In this document: piece by piece, positions 54,172-62,097 of the stretch
How the letters are laid out: every line of letters starts with the position of its first letter
Numbering within the stretch: the stretch's first letter is position 1
Source of the DNA: Pseudochelatococcus sp050946405
Lineage (GTDB): Bacteria; Pseudomonadota; Alphaproteobacteria; Rhizobiales; Beijerinckiaceae
Length of the DNA stretch: 64,000 bases
Reading direction: 5' to 3'
Assembly (NCBI RefSeq): GCF_050946405.1
Contig: NZ_JBMNUS010000005.1
Coordinates: 209,902 to 273,901, forward strand
Translations under genes and position numbers: made by a program
The notes under the pieces: model-generated
What the model was told of the DNA's origin: nothing
Database searches by the model: none
What the model saw: the letters and a program-made list of their open reading frames with translations, nothing else

Positions 54172-54181
54172 GGATCACGAG

Positions 54182-54973
54182 ATGAGCGGTGCATTTCCGC
54201 AGGCGCAATCCCTCGCCGACCGGCTCTCGCAGGCGGCGGAGCGACGCGAGCCCGTCGAGCCCGTCGGCGCGGAGATCGGCGATGCCGGCATCGACGGCGC
54301 CTATGCGGTGCAGGACATCAACACCGAACGGGCGCTGGCGGCCGGCCGGCGTCTGGCGGGGCGCAAGATCGGCCTCACCTCCGTCGCCGTCCAGCGCCAG
54401 CTCGGCGTCGATCAGCCCGACTACGGCATGCTGTTCGCCGACATGGAGGTTGCGGACGGCGCTCCCGTGCCCTTCGGGAAGCTGATACAGCCGAAGATCG
54501 AGGCGGAGATCGCTTTCGTGCTCCGCGCCGGTCTCGCGGGGGAGCACCTGACGCTGGCCGATGTCGTGAGTGCCGTCGACTACGCGCTGCCGGCGATCGA
54601 GATCGTGGATTCGCGCATCGCGAACTGGCGCATCGGCATTCTCGACACCATCGCCGACAACGCTTCTTCGGGTCTCTATGTGCTCGGCTCGCGGCCGGTA
54701 TCCTTGCGCGATCTCGATCTGCGTCTCGCCGGCATGGTGATCGAGCATCGCGGCGAGCCGGTCTCGGTGGGCTGCGGCGCGGCATGCCTCGGCAATCCGC
54801 TCAACGCCGTGCTGTGGCTCGCGCGCACCATGGCGGGCGTCGGCCGGCCGCTGGCGGCGGGCGATGTCGTGCTCTCGGGCGCGCTGGGGCCGATGGTCGC
54901 CGCGAAGCCGGGCGAAACCTACGAGACGCGCATCGAGGGGCTGGGGACGGTGGCGGCGCGATTTGCGGCCTGA
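54182..54973 (+). CDS. dmpE: 2-Hydroxypenta-2,4-dienoate hydratase
   Basis: Hydrates 2-hydroxypenta-2,4-dienoate to 4-hydroxy-2-oxovalerate. The 263-residue protein has the MhpD-family segments GRKIGLTSVAVQRQLGVDQP, PKIEAEIAFVLRAGL, ALPAIEIVDSRI, and DNASSGLYVLGSRPV. It is paralogous to the decarboxylase at 57024-57812. The pattern QLGVDQPDYGMLFADM favours hydratase. The stop codon TGA lies in the first unit of a 29-30 bp tandem duplication. Confidence 0.88.
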   Translation: MSGAFPQAQSLADRLSQAAERREPVEPVGAEIGDAGIDGAYAVQDINTERALAAGRRLAGRKIGLTSVAVQRQLGVDQPDYGMLFADMEVADGAPVPFGKLIQPKIEAEIAFVLRAGLAGEHLTLADVVSAVDYALPAIEIVDSRIANWRIGILDTIADNASSGLYVLGSRPVSLRDLDLRLAGMVIEHRGEPVSVGCGAACLGNPLNAVLWLARTMAGVGRPLAAGDVVLSGALGPMVAAKPGETYETRIEGLGTVAARFAA

Positions 54974-55040
54974 CGGGCCGGGTCAGCCCGGTTTGCGGCC
55001 TGACAGCCGAGTTAGCCCGGTTTGCGGCCTGACAGCCGCC
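54962..55040. repeat. 29-30 bp tandem repeat copied from the end of the hydratase gene
   Basis: TTTGCGGCCTGA starts units at 54962, 54992 and 55021, with periods of 30 and 29 bases; the third unit is partial. The first unit contains the last codons and stop of the hydratase gene, so the spacer before the acetaldehyde dehydrogenase gene was built by duplication of the gene end. Confidence 0.8.
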
Positions 55041-55052
55041 AGGGGAGGAAAC

Positions 55053-55991
55053 ATGACAAGGAAGAAAGTCGCCATCATCGGCTCCGGCAACATCGGCACG
55101 GACCTGATGATGAAGATCCTCAAGCAGTCCGACCGGCTGGAAATGGCGGCGATGGTCGGCATCGACGCCGCCTCCGACGGCCTGCAACGCGCCGCCGACA
55201 GGGGCGTCGCCACCACCCACGAGGGGCTCGCGGGCCTGCGGGCCCTGCCGGTCTACGGGGAAGTGGCCATCGTCATCGACGCGACGTCGGCCTATGCCCA
55301 CAAGGAGCACCATCCGGTGCTGGTGGCAGACGGCAAGCAGGTCATCGACCTGACGCCCGCCGCCATCGGTCCTTACGTGGTGCCGGTCGTCAATCTCGAC
55401 GCGCACATGGGCGAGCCGGCCGTGAACATGGTGACGTGCGGCGGGCAGGCGACCATTCCGGTCGTCCACGCCGTCCGCCGGGCGACGGACAGGCTGGTCT
55501 ACGCCGAGATCGTCGCCTCCATCTCCTCGCGCTCGGCGGGGCCAGGCACGCGCGCCAACATCGACGAGTTCACCCGCACCACGGCGCGCGCCATCGAGGT
55601 CGTGGGCGGCGCGGAACGCGGCAAGGCGATCATCATCCTCAATCCGGCCGATCCGCCGCTCCTGATGCGCGACAGCGTCTTCACGCTCTCGCAGGGCGGC
55701 AGCGAGGAGGCCATCGCCCGCTCCATCGCGGAGACCGTGGCCCGCGTGCAGGCTTATGTGCCCGGCTACCGGCTGAAACAGGACGTTCAGTTCGAGTGGA
55801 TCTCCGCCAACGATCCGGCCAACGTGCCCGGCATCGGCCCGGTGAGCGGCCTGAAGACTTCCGTCTTTCTCGAAGTCGAGGGCGCGGCCGATTACTTCCC
55901 GGCCTACGCGGGCAATCTCGACATCATGACATCGGCCGCCAAGGCCGTCGCGGAGCGCTGGGCCGAAACCGGCAGCGGAAGAGGGGTGTAA
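55053..55991 (+). CDS. dmpF: Acetaldehyde dehydrogenase (acylating)
   Basis: Converts acetaldehyde and CoA to acetyl-CoA with NAD and works in a complex with the aldolase encoded next. The 312-residue protein has the NAD-binding VAIIGSGNIGTDLMMKIL and the catalytic Cys129 in MVTCGGQATIPVV, matching DmpF/BphJ enzymes. The ATG at 55053 follows AGGGGAGGAAAC. The aldolase starts one base after the stop codon. Confidence 0.96.
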   Translation: MTRKKVAIIGSGNIGTDLMMKILKQSDRLEMAAMVGIDAASDGLQRAADRGVATTHEGLAGLRALPVYGEVAIVIDATSAYAHKEHHPVLVADGKQVIDLTPAAIGPYVVPVVNLDAHMGEPAVNMVTCGGQATIPVVHAVRRATDRLVYAEIVASISSRSAGPGTRANIDEFTRTTARAIEVVGGAERGKAIIILNPADPPLLMRDSVFTLSQGGSEEAIARSIAETVARVQAYVPGYRLKQDVQFEWISANDPANVPGIGPVSGLKTSVFLEVEGAADYFPAYAGNLDIMTSAAKAVAERWAETGSGRGV

Positions 55992-55992
55992 G

Positions 55993-57024
55993 ATGGCGAT
56001 CACCGATCCCGGCCGGATCTACGTTCAGGACGTCACCCTGCGCGACGGCATGCATGCCCTGCGCCACCGCATTTCGCTCGACAATCTGCGGGCGATCGCC
56101 GCGCGCCTCGACGCCGCCGGCGTCGACGCCATCGAGGTGACGCATGGTGACGGGCTCTCGGGCAGTTCCTTCAACTACGGTTTCGGCTCGCACGCGGATA
56201 CCGACTGGATCGCCGCGGCGGCGGATGTCGTGAAGCGCGCGCGCATCACCGTGCTGCTGCTGCCGGGCATCGGCACGGCCGACGATCTGCGCAGCGCCCG
56301 GGACGCGGGCGCCCGATCGGTGCGGGTGGCGACCCATTGCACCGAGGCCGACGTCTCCCGCCAGCATCTGAAGGCCGCGCGCGATCTCGGCTACGACACC
56401 GCGAGCTTCCTGATGATGAGCCACATGGTGAGCCCGCAGGAGCTGCTCGCACAGGCGAAGCTGATGGAATCCTACGGTTCCGAATGCGTCTACGTGGTGG
56501 ACAGCGCCGGCGCGCAACTGCCGGACGACATCGCCGCCCGCGTGCGGGCGCTGCGCGACGGCCTGAAGCCCGGGACGGAAGTGGGCGTGCATACCCACGA
56601 AAACCTGTCTCACGGCGTCGCCAATGCGGTGGCCGGCATCCGGGCGGGCGCGGTGCGCGTGGACGCCTCCCTCGCCGGGCTCGGCGCCGGCGCGGGGAAC
56701 GCGCCGCTGGAGGCCACCATCGCCGTGCTCGACCGGCTCGGCATCGAAACCGGCGCGGACTTCGCGGCGCTGGCCGAAGCGGCCGACACGCTGGTGCGCC
56801 CGCTCCAGGAGCGCCCGGTGCGTGTGGATGCCGAAAGCCTGATGCTGGGCTATGCGGGCGTCTATTCCAGCTTCCTGCGTCACGCGGAGAGGGCGGCGGC
56901 GGCCTACGGCGTCAAGACCGGCGACATCCTCAAGGAGCTTGGCAACCGCAAGATGATCGGCGGGCAGGAGGACATGATCGTCGATGTGGCGCTCGATCTC
57001 AAGAAGCGGCAGGAGGCTGCGTGA
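55993..57024 (+). CDS. dmpG: 4-Hydroxy-2-oxovalerate aldolase
   Basis: Splits 4-hydroxy-2-oxovalerate into pyruvate and acetaldehyde, channelling the latter to the acylating dehydrogenase. The 343-residue protein has the DmpG catalytic residues Arg17, Asp18 and His21 in TLRDGMHALRH and metal ligands in GVHTHENLSHG. The start follows the dehydrogenase stop by one base, and its own stop overlaps the next start by one base. Confidence 0.96.
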   Translation: MAITDPGRIYVQDVTLRDGMHALRHRISLDNLRAIAARLDAAGVDAIEVTHGDGLSGSSFNYGFGSHADTDWIAAAADVVKRARITVLLLPGIGTADDLRSARDAGARSVRVATHCTEADVSRQHLKAARDLGYDTASFLMMSHMVSPQELLAQAKLMESYGSECVYVVDSAGAQLPDDIAARVRALRDGLKPGTEVGVHTHENLSHGVANAVAGIRAGAVRVDASLAGLGAGAGNAPLEATIAVLDRLGIETGADFAALAEAADTLVRPLQERPVRVDAESLMLGYAGVYSSFLRHAERAAAAYGVKTGDILKELGNRKMIGGQEDMIVDVALDLKKRQEAA

Positions 57025-57812
57025 TGGCCGGGAATGCAACCGCGACGCCAATCGATCTCGAACAACTCGCCGGGCGGCTCGACGGCGCGGCGCTTGCGGC
57101 GACGGCCACGCCCCAGCTGCCGGAGGGGGCGGCGCTGACGCCCGCCGTGGCCTACGCCGTGCAGGCGCTCGTGGTCGGCAAGCGGCTGGCGCGCGGCGAC
57201 ACGCGCACCGGCATCAAGATGGGCCTCACCAGCCGCGCCAAGATGGAGCAGGTGAACGTGGACGAGGTGATCTTCGGCCAGTTGACCAGCGGCATGTGGC
57301 GCGAGGAAGGGGCGCCGGTGGCGCGCGGCGACTTCATCCATCCGCGCGCCGAGCCTGAAATCGCCTTCCTGCTGAAGAAGCCGCTCGAAGGGCGGGTGAC
57401 GATCCCGGAAGCCGTCGCGGCGCTGGAAGCGGTGGCGCCCGCGGTGGAGATCATCGACTCGCGCTACGAGAACTTCAGGTTCGCGCTGGGCGACGTCATC
57501 GCCGACAACTCGTCGTCGGCGGGCTATGTGGTCGGCGGTTTCCACCCGCCGCACACGGACATCGCCAATCTGGGAATCGTGCTCTCCGTCAACGGCGAGG
57601 CGCGCCAGATCGGTTCGTCGGCGGCCATTCTCGGCCACCCGCTGCGCTCGCTCGTCGCGGCGGCGCGCATGGTTGCGCGGCTGGGCCTGCGGCTCAATCC
57701 GGGCGACATCGTGCTCGCCGGCGGCGCGACCGCCGCCGTGCCGCTCGCGGCCGGGGACCACGTGAGCACGGAATTCCAGAACATCGGCCGCGTTCAGTTC
57801 CTCGTGCGCTGA
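57024..57812 (+). CDS. dmpH: 4-Oxalocrotonate decarboxylase
   Basis: Decarboxylates 4-oxalocrotonate to 2-hydroxypenta-2,4-dienoate, the hydratase substrate, and forms a complex with the hydratase in known systems. The 262-residue protein shares the MhpD fold: GIKMGLTSRAKMEQVNVDEV, HPRAEPEIAFLLKKPL, VAPAVEIIDSRYENFRF, DNSSSAGYVVGG. The VNVDEVIFGQLTSGM segment is typical of the decarboxylase branch. Confidence 0.9.
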   Translation: MAGNATATPIDLEQLAGRLDGAALAATATPQLPEGAALTPAVAYAVQALVVGKRLARGDTRTGIKMGLTSRAKMEQVNVDEVIFGQLTSGMWREEGAPVARGDFIHPRAEPEIAFLLKKPLEGRVTIPEAVAALEAVAPAVEIIDSRYENFRFALGDVIADNSSSAGYVVGGFHPPHTDIANLGIVLSVNGEARQIGSSAAILGHPLRSLVAAARMVARLGLRLNPGDIVLAGGATAAVPLAAGDHVSTEFQNIGRVQFLVR

Positions 57813-57830
57813 ACGCCGTCGCAAGTACGA

Positions 57831-57928
57831 CCGGCCGGGCCTCGTTCGGCCCGGCCGGCAATCGGAAACGGTCAACCGGCAGGCGCCGGGCACAATACCG
57901 GCAAGAACCGGGCCTGCAAGAACCGGGC
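57831..57928. repeat. Hairpin and 15-bp duplication between dmpH and dmpI
   Basis: An 11-bp perfect stem pairs 57831-57841 with 57848-57858 (CCGGCCGGGCC with its complement). Further on, GCAAGAACCGGGC occurs at 57901-57913 and 57916-57928, period 15, with related pieces on either side. No T tract follows the hairpin, so attenuation is possible but not shown. Confidence 0.6.
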
Positions 57929-57952
57929 TGGCCGTGCAAGGAGGAAACGAAA

Positions 57953-58162
57953 ATGCCACTGGCGGAAATCACCCTGATCGAGGGGCGCAGCCCCGAGCAG
58001 AAGAAAGCGCTTTTTCGCGAAGTCACCGAAGCCATCGTGCGCGCCGTGGGTGCGCCGCCGGACACCGTGCGCATCGTCATCCGCGAGGTTCCGGCCGAAC
58101 ATTGGGCCATCGCCGGCATCTCCTACGCCGAGCGGCAGGCGAAGAAACCCGGCGGTTCCTGA
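57953..58162 (+). CDS. dmpI: 4-Oxalocrotonate tautomerase
   Basis: Interconverts 2-hydroxymuconate and 4-oxalocrotonate. The 69-residue protein begins MPLAEITLIEGR, so removal of Met leaves the catalytic N-terminal proline. The active-site arginines fall at positions 11 and 39 of the mature chain. Position 50 is Trp in this protein where classical enzymes have Phe. AAGGAGGAAACG precedes the start. Confidence 0.93.
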   Translation: MPLAEITLIEGRSPEQKKALFREVTEAIVRAVGAPPDTVRIVIREVPAEHWAIAGISYAERQAKKPGGS

Positions 58163-58215
58163 AGCAACGCCGGCAGAAGAAAACGATAAAGCTTCAAATA
58201 CGGGTCGGGTGCTTG

Positions 58216-58266
58216 TTATCCTGCAAGTATTCTTATCCTGCAAGTATTCTTATCCTCCAAGTATTT
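58216..58266. repeat. 17-bp tandem repeat, three units, upstream of the dioxygenase gene
   Basis: TTATCCTGCAAGTATTC occurs at 58216-58232 and 58233-58249; a third unit at 58250-58266 has two changes. It lies in the 245-base gap between the tautomerase and dioxygenase genes, which holds no other visible feature. Confidence 0.82.
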
Positions 58267-58407
58267 GCTCGGAAGCATCCGAATCCCGCCGCTTTCCCGC
58301 GCCTGTCCGGCCGACGACGGCCGTTGCCCGCGGGAACGAATGAGACCGTCCCCGGCAATGCGCGGGCGGCGTTCCCACAACCTTGTCCAGTAGAGGAAAC
58401 GACCAAA

Positions 58408-59388
58408 ATGACCTATAAGGAACCCATCTTCGACGTCGCTCAACTCTCCCATGTGGAAATCTTTTCTCCCAGGATGGACGAGAGTCTGCACTTCTTCAAA
58501 AACCTGCTGGGATTGTCGGAGACCGAACGCGATGGCAATTCCGTCTATCTCAGGGCTTATGAAGACTTTTACCACCACTCGCTGAAGCTCACCTATCGCG
58601 AGACGCCCGGCCTCGGTCATGTCGGCTGGCGCTCGAGCTCCCCGCAGGCGCTGGAGCGGCGCGTGCAGTCGCTGGAGGCTTCCGGGCTCGGCAAGGGCTG
58701 GATCGAGGGCGACAGGGGTTACGGCAAGGCTTACGAATTCGTGACCCCGGACGGCCATCCGCAGCGCATCCTGTGGGATGTCGAATATTATCAGGCGCCG
58801 GAAGATCAGAAGACGAAGCTGCTCAGCCGCCCGCAGCGCCGCCCCACGCGGGGCGTGCCGGTGCGCCGCCTCGATCACGTCAACCTGCTGGCGTCCGACG
58901 TGACGAAGAACAAGCAGTTCTTCATCGATCATCTCGGCTTCAACCTGCGCGAGCACATCGAACTGGACGACGGGCGCGAGGGCGGCGCGTGGCTGAGCGT
59001 GAGCCCGCTCGTGCACGAGATCGCCTTCCTCGGCGACCGCACCGGCAAGGGCAACCGCCTGCACCACATCGCGTTCTGGTACGGCTACCCGCAGCACCTC
59101 GCCGACATTTCGGACATCTTCGTGGAAGAGGGGATCAGGATCGAGGCCGGCCCCGGCAAGCACGGCGTCAGCCAGGCGATGTTCCTCTATGTGTTCGAGC
59201 CGGGCGGCAATCGCGTGGAACTGTTCGGCGACGCCGGCTATCTCATCTTCGATCCGGCGTGGAAGCCGCTCAAGTGGACCCAGGACCAGATCGAGGAAGC
59301 GATCATCTGGTTCGGCTCGCCGCTGCCCAACGAATACTTCATCTACGGCACGCCGCACGATACGCCGCCCTATCAGGCGGGCAAGTAA
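58408..59388 (+). CDS. Catechol 2,3-dioxygenase (extradiol, type I)
   Basis: Opens the catechol ring next to the hydroxyls to give 2-hydroxymuconic semialdehyde. The 326-residue two-domain vicinal-oxygen-chelate protein has the iron ligands His157 (RRLDHVNLLA), His220 (RLHHIAFW) and Glu270 (GNRVELFG), with candidate catalytic His203 and His251 and Tyr260. Length and layout resemble Geobacillus PheB, the partner of an HpaB-type phenol hydroxylase. AGAGGAAACG precedes the ATG. Methyl- or chloro-catechols are possible substrates too. Confidence 0.88.
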   Translation: MTYKEPIFDVAQLSHVEIFSPRMDESLHFFKNLLGLSETERDGNSVYLRAYEDFYHHSLKLTYRETPGLGHVGWRSSSPQALERRVQSLEASGLGKGWIEGDRGYGKAYEFVTPDGHPQRILWDVEYYQAPEDQKTKLLSRPQRRPTRGVPVRRLDHVNLLASDVTKNKQFFIDHLGFNLREHIELDDGREGGAWLSVSPLVHEIAFLGDRTGKGNRLHHIAFWYGYPQHLADISDIFVEEGIRIEAGPGKHGVSQAMFLYVFEPGGNRVELFGDAGYLIFDPAWKPLKWTQDQIEEAIIWFGSPLPNEYFIYGTPHDTPPYQAGK

Positions 59389-59408
59389 CGGCTGCCGCCG
59401 GAACGAAT

Positions 59409-59434
59409 GGAGCGCCGCCTTCGGGCGGCGCTCC
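59409..59434 (+). terminator. UUCG-loop hairpin after the dioxygenase gene
   Basis: GGAGCGCCGCC at 59409-59419 pairs perfectly with GGCGGCGCTCC at 59424-59434 around a TTCG tetraloop. There is no T run after it, so it may stabilise the mRNA end or give weak termination of the meta-cleavage operon before lysR. Confidence 0.6.
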
Positions 59435-59547
59435 GGCAAGCGGATTCCGTTCCGGAAAAGAGATTGTTCCAATAAAGGGAATGGAGCATTTCCGCCGGGG
59501 CTGAAAGAAGCTTCCGTTCATGAAAAACAGGTTCAGGGGGGAATGCA

Positions 59548-60450
59548 ATGGACCTCAGACGGCTGACTTATTTCGTCGCCGTGGCGGAGGAACTCCATTT
59601 CGGTCGCGCCGCCGCGAGGTTGAACATCGCGCAGCCGCCGCTAAGCCGGCAGATCGCGCAGTTGGAGGCCGATCTGCGGGTTGTCCTGTTCGATCGCACG
59701 CGCAATCAGATCCGTCTGACCCAGGCCGGCGCCGCGCTGCTGGAACGGGGACGCGACGTGCTCGAACGTGTCGAGCAGACGATGCGCGACGTGCAGAGCA
59801 TCGGGCACGGATCGAGCGGGCAATTGCGCGTGGCCTATGTCGGTTCCGCCGGCCATGGCGTGCTGCCCGATCTGATCCGCGCGTTCAGGACGCGGTATCC
59901 CGAGGTGGAACTGTCTCTTTCGGCCATGAACAACGTCGATCTGAAGCGGGCCCTGATCAGCCGCCGGATCGATGTCGCCATCGCCCGTCCGCATATCGAG
60001 GACGACGAGGTGCGCATTTACCGGCTGTGGGAGGAGCCGCTGATCCTCGCCTTGCCGGAGGAATCGCCCTTGCTGCTGGAGTCGGAAATCCGTCTCGGCG
60101 AGATATTGGCCCAGACCTTCGTGCTCTATCCGCGCCAGTCCGGGGCGGGCTACGCGGACCACGTTCTCGACACCTGCCGGCAGAACGGCGGCGTGCCGCA
60201 GGAGAGGGTTTTCGCGCAGGATTACCAGACCGCGATGAGCCTCGTGTCGGCGGGCGTCGGCGTGGCGGTGGTGCCTGCGTCCGTGGCGTGCTCCTGCCAG
60301 CACGGCGTCGTCTATCGCCCTTTCGTGGGCGTCAATCCCGGCACGGCGGTGTCGCTCAATGTCCGTCTCGACAATCAGGCGGTCCACGTCCGCAATTTCG
60401 TGACGCTGACCCGCGCCCGCCAGGCCGAACGCGCCGCGCACAGCGGATGA
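59548..60450 (+). CDS. LysR-family regulator of the aromatic cluster
   Basis: The 300-residue protein has the LysR helix-turn-helix in residues 1-60 (LRRLTYFVAVAEELHFGRAA; NIAQPPLSRQIAQLEADL) and a co-inducer domain from about 90 (GQLRVAYVGSAGHGVLPDLI). The YFVAVAEELHFGRAA pattern is close to the CatR/BenM branch that senses aromatic-pathway metabolites. It is the second regulator of the cluster after gntR. Confidence 0.9.
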   Translation: MDLRRLTYFVAVAEELHFGRAAARLNIAQPPLSRQIAQLEADLRVVLFDRTRNQIRLTQAGAALLERGRDVLERVEQTMRDVQSIGHGSSGQLRVAYVGSAGHGVLPDLIRAFRTRYPEVELSLSAMNNVDLKRALISRRIDVAIARPHIEDDEVRIYRLWEEPLILALPEESPLLLESEIRLGEILAQTFVLYPRQSGAGYADHVLDTCRQNGGVPQERVFAQDYQTAMSLVSAGVGVAVVPASVACSCQHGVVYRPFVGVNPGTAVSLNVRLDNQAVHVRNFVTLTRARQAERAAHSG

Positions 60451-60470
60451 CGGTTGCGCCGCCGGCGCAT

Positions 60471-60509
60471 TTCCGGGCGCGAAGGCCGCATCCGCCTTCG
60501 CGCCCGGAA
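60471..60509. terminator. Bidirectional terminator between lysR and the flavin reductase gene
   Basis: TTCCGGGCGCGAAGGC at 60471-60486 pairs perfectly with its complement at 60494-60509 around a 7-base loop. It sits between the convergent lysR and flavin reductase genes and can act on both. Confidence 0.75.
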
Positions 60510-60529
60510 GCGCTTTATCTCCCCGGGTT

Positions 60530-61123
60530 TCAGGCTTTGTCCGCGACCTGGCCGATGAGGGCGGCGGGGGCGGGGTGCTGGTGAGCGATCTCGCCGAACT
60601 TGCCCTTGAAGAAGACGAGCGGCGCCCGCTCCGGCGCGGTGCGCAGCGCCCGCACCTGCCCCACGAAGATCGCATGGTCTCCCGCCTCGATGTCCTGCAC
60701 GACATCGGCCGCGAAGGCCGCCGTCGCACGGCGCACCACGGGCAGCCCGTCCAGCTCCTCGAAAACGGCATCGAAGGCGAATGCGGGATCGGGCCGCCCG
60801 GCGAAATGCCAGGCGAGCTTTTCCATGTCGGCCGACAGGGTGCTGACGGTGAAACGGCCGCTTTCGCGGATCAGCGGCAGCATTTTCGCCTTTTCGGCGA
60901 TCGAGATGGCGATGAGCGGCGGCGACAGCGAGATCGACATGAAGGCATTCGCCGTCATGCCGTGGTCCCGCGCGCCCAGCCGCGTGGCGATGACGTTGAC
61001 GCCGGTGGCGAACAGGCCGCAGGCGTCGCGCAGGACGCGGGGATCGACGATATGCGGCTCCTGACGCAATTCCTGGCGCGCTTCCTGCGGGCCGGCGGTC
61101 CGGGAGTGGGAGAGGTGGCTCAT
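60530..61123 (-). CDS. Flavin reductase component of a two-component monooxygenase
   Basis: Reduces free FAD or FMN with NAD(P)H for the oxygenase. The 197-residue protein has the flavin reductase-like domain: ACGLFATGVNVIATRLGA, HGMTANAFMSISLSPPLIAI, RFTVSTLSADMEKLAWHFAG, and the C-terminal GDHAIFVGQVRAL. The ATG at 61123 has GAGAAAG upstream. It is downstream of the FAD synthetase gene on the same strand and divergent from the oxygenase gene. Confidence 0.9.
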   Translation of the reverse strand: MSHLSHSRTAGPQEARQELRQEPHIVDPRVLRDACGLFATGVNVIATRLGARDHGMTANAFMSISLSPPLIAISIAEKAKMLPLIRESGRFTVSTLSADMEKLAWHFAGRPDPAFAFDAVFEELDGLPVVRRATAAFAADVVQDIEAGDHAIFVGQVRALRTAPERAPLVFFKGKFGEIAHQHPAPAALIGQVADKA

Positions 61124-61155
61124 GATGCTTTCTCGGGCTCCAAGAATTGTCGCTG

Positions 61156-61734
61156 CTATTGTCGCTGCGCGGTGCACGGGCCGAACCAGCCGAGCAGGGT
61201 TTCGGCGGCGTCGACCATGCCGCGGGCGCGCAACTGGCGGATGCGGCTGCTCGACACGATTTCCCCCTCGTCGCACAGCACGGGAGCGTGCAGGCGGGTA
61301 TCGAACGTTCGCGCCAGCAGCGCCACGTCGCCGGCTTGCCCGGCGCCGAAGCGAAAATCGCCGCCGACCCATACCGATGACGGATTGAGCCGGGCGACGT
61401 CGTTGAGGAAAGCGCCGGCGGAGCGCTTGCGATATGTTTCGTCGAATGTCGTGACGACGATGTGATCCGGCTGCCAGAAGGCGATGCGATCGAGTTTCTC
61501 CGCCAGCGTGGTGAGCTGTTCGGCGCGTCCGAAGAACGCTTTCGGCGGCGGATCGAAAGTCCACACCACCGATGGCGTCCCGGATGCCCGCGCGGCGGCG
61601 ACCGCCTGACGGATGAGCGCCTGATGCCCCCTGTGAACGCCGTCGAAGGCGCCGATGGTGACGACGCTCGCCGAAAGCGTCAGTTCGCCGTCGGCGTGAA
61701 CCTGCGGCCTTGCTGAAGCCGAACCGATTTCCAT
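61156..61734 (-). CDS. Stand-alone FAD synthetase domain (RibF N-terminal type)
   Basis: The 192-residue protein has the nucleotidyltransferase motif TIGAFDGVHRGHQALI, the WTFDPPPKAFF and VGGDFRFGAGQAGD segments, and SSSRIRQLRARG. It ends at the point where bifunctional RibF continues into riboflavin kinase, so it should make FAD from FMN only. The ATG at 61734 has GGGAGGACG upstream; a longer frame from 61875 would add a His-rich stretch encoded by a DNA tandem repeat. A housekeeping RibF is presumed elsewhere. Placed 32 bases upstream of the flavin reductase gene, it may raise local FAD supply. Confidence 0.82.
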   Translation of the reverse strand: MEIGSASARPQVHADGELTLSASVVTIGAFDGVHRGHQALIRQAVAAARASGTPSVVWTFDPPPKAFFGRAEQLTTLAEKLDRIAFWQPDHIVVTTFDETYRKRSAGAFLNDVARLNPSSVWVGGDFRFGAGQAGDVALLARTFDTRLHAPVLCDEGEIVSSSRIRQLRARGMVDAAETLLGWFGPCTAQRQ

Positions 61735-61754
61735 GGCGTCCTCCCGATGCCGAC

Positions 61755-61808
61755 GCGGGTTCTCGTGCCGATGCGGGTTCTCGTGCCGATGAGAGTTCTC
61801 GTGCCCGC
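61755..61808. repeat. 18-bp tandem repeat, three units
   Basis: GCGGGTTCTCGTGCCGAT occurs at 61755-61772 and 61773-61790, with a diverged third unit at 61791-61808. It lies just upstream of the FAD synthetase ribosome site. Read leftward in the synthetase frame it would encode a repeated His-Glu-Asn motif if translation began further upstream. Confidence 0.82.
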
Positions 61809-61866
61809 TTGTCTTACCGGCAGGAACGACGATAGCCGGACGGCGGGACGCATGCCATGCGTATTT

Positions 61867-61884
61867 AAGTATCACACGATACCT
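61867..61884. promoter_or_regulatory. Candidate operator with inverted repeat
   Basis: GTATC at 61869-61873 and GATAC at 61878-61882 flank ACAC, with further partial symmetry outward. It lies in the divergent region upstream of the monooxygenase gene and could bind the LysR or GntR regulator. A LysR T-N11-A site can be drawn through it but is not unique. Confidence 0.35.
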
Positions 61885-62097
61885 TGTGGCGCCATGTCAT
61901 GCTGTCCTACCGTGTTGGCAAGCAGAACGGATATCGCCTTCCAGCTTAAAATCGCCAGATAACCGTAAAGGTGCGATCTGCCCGATGTCTTTCGGCAGCG
62001 GCGCGCGCCGGTTCTCATGGCGACGACGCCAAGGAGCGCCGTTCCTGGCCGGTGTCGCCATCCGGCCCTGCAAGACAATATTTCCGGGAGGACAAGC

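Larger units (their letters stand above)
61735..62097. other. Divergent control region between the FAD synthetase and monooxygenase genes
   Basis: These 363 bases hold a tandem repeat (61755-61808), a candidate operator (61867-61884) and, near 61945-61990, an AT-richer stretch likely to contain the monooxygenase promoter. No real gene was seen. Confidence 0.5.

Noticed and set aside
58216..58266. Tandem 17-bp repeats as a possible CRISPR array
   Set aside because: Units are directly adjacent with no unique spacers, and no cas genes are present.
61735..61875. N-terminal His-rich extension of the FAD synthetase
   Set aside because: The extension is encoded by a DNA tandem repeat, and a strong ribosome site lies directly before the downstream ATG at 61734.
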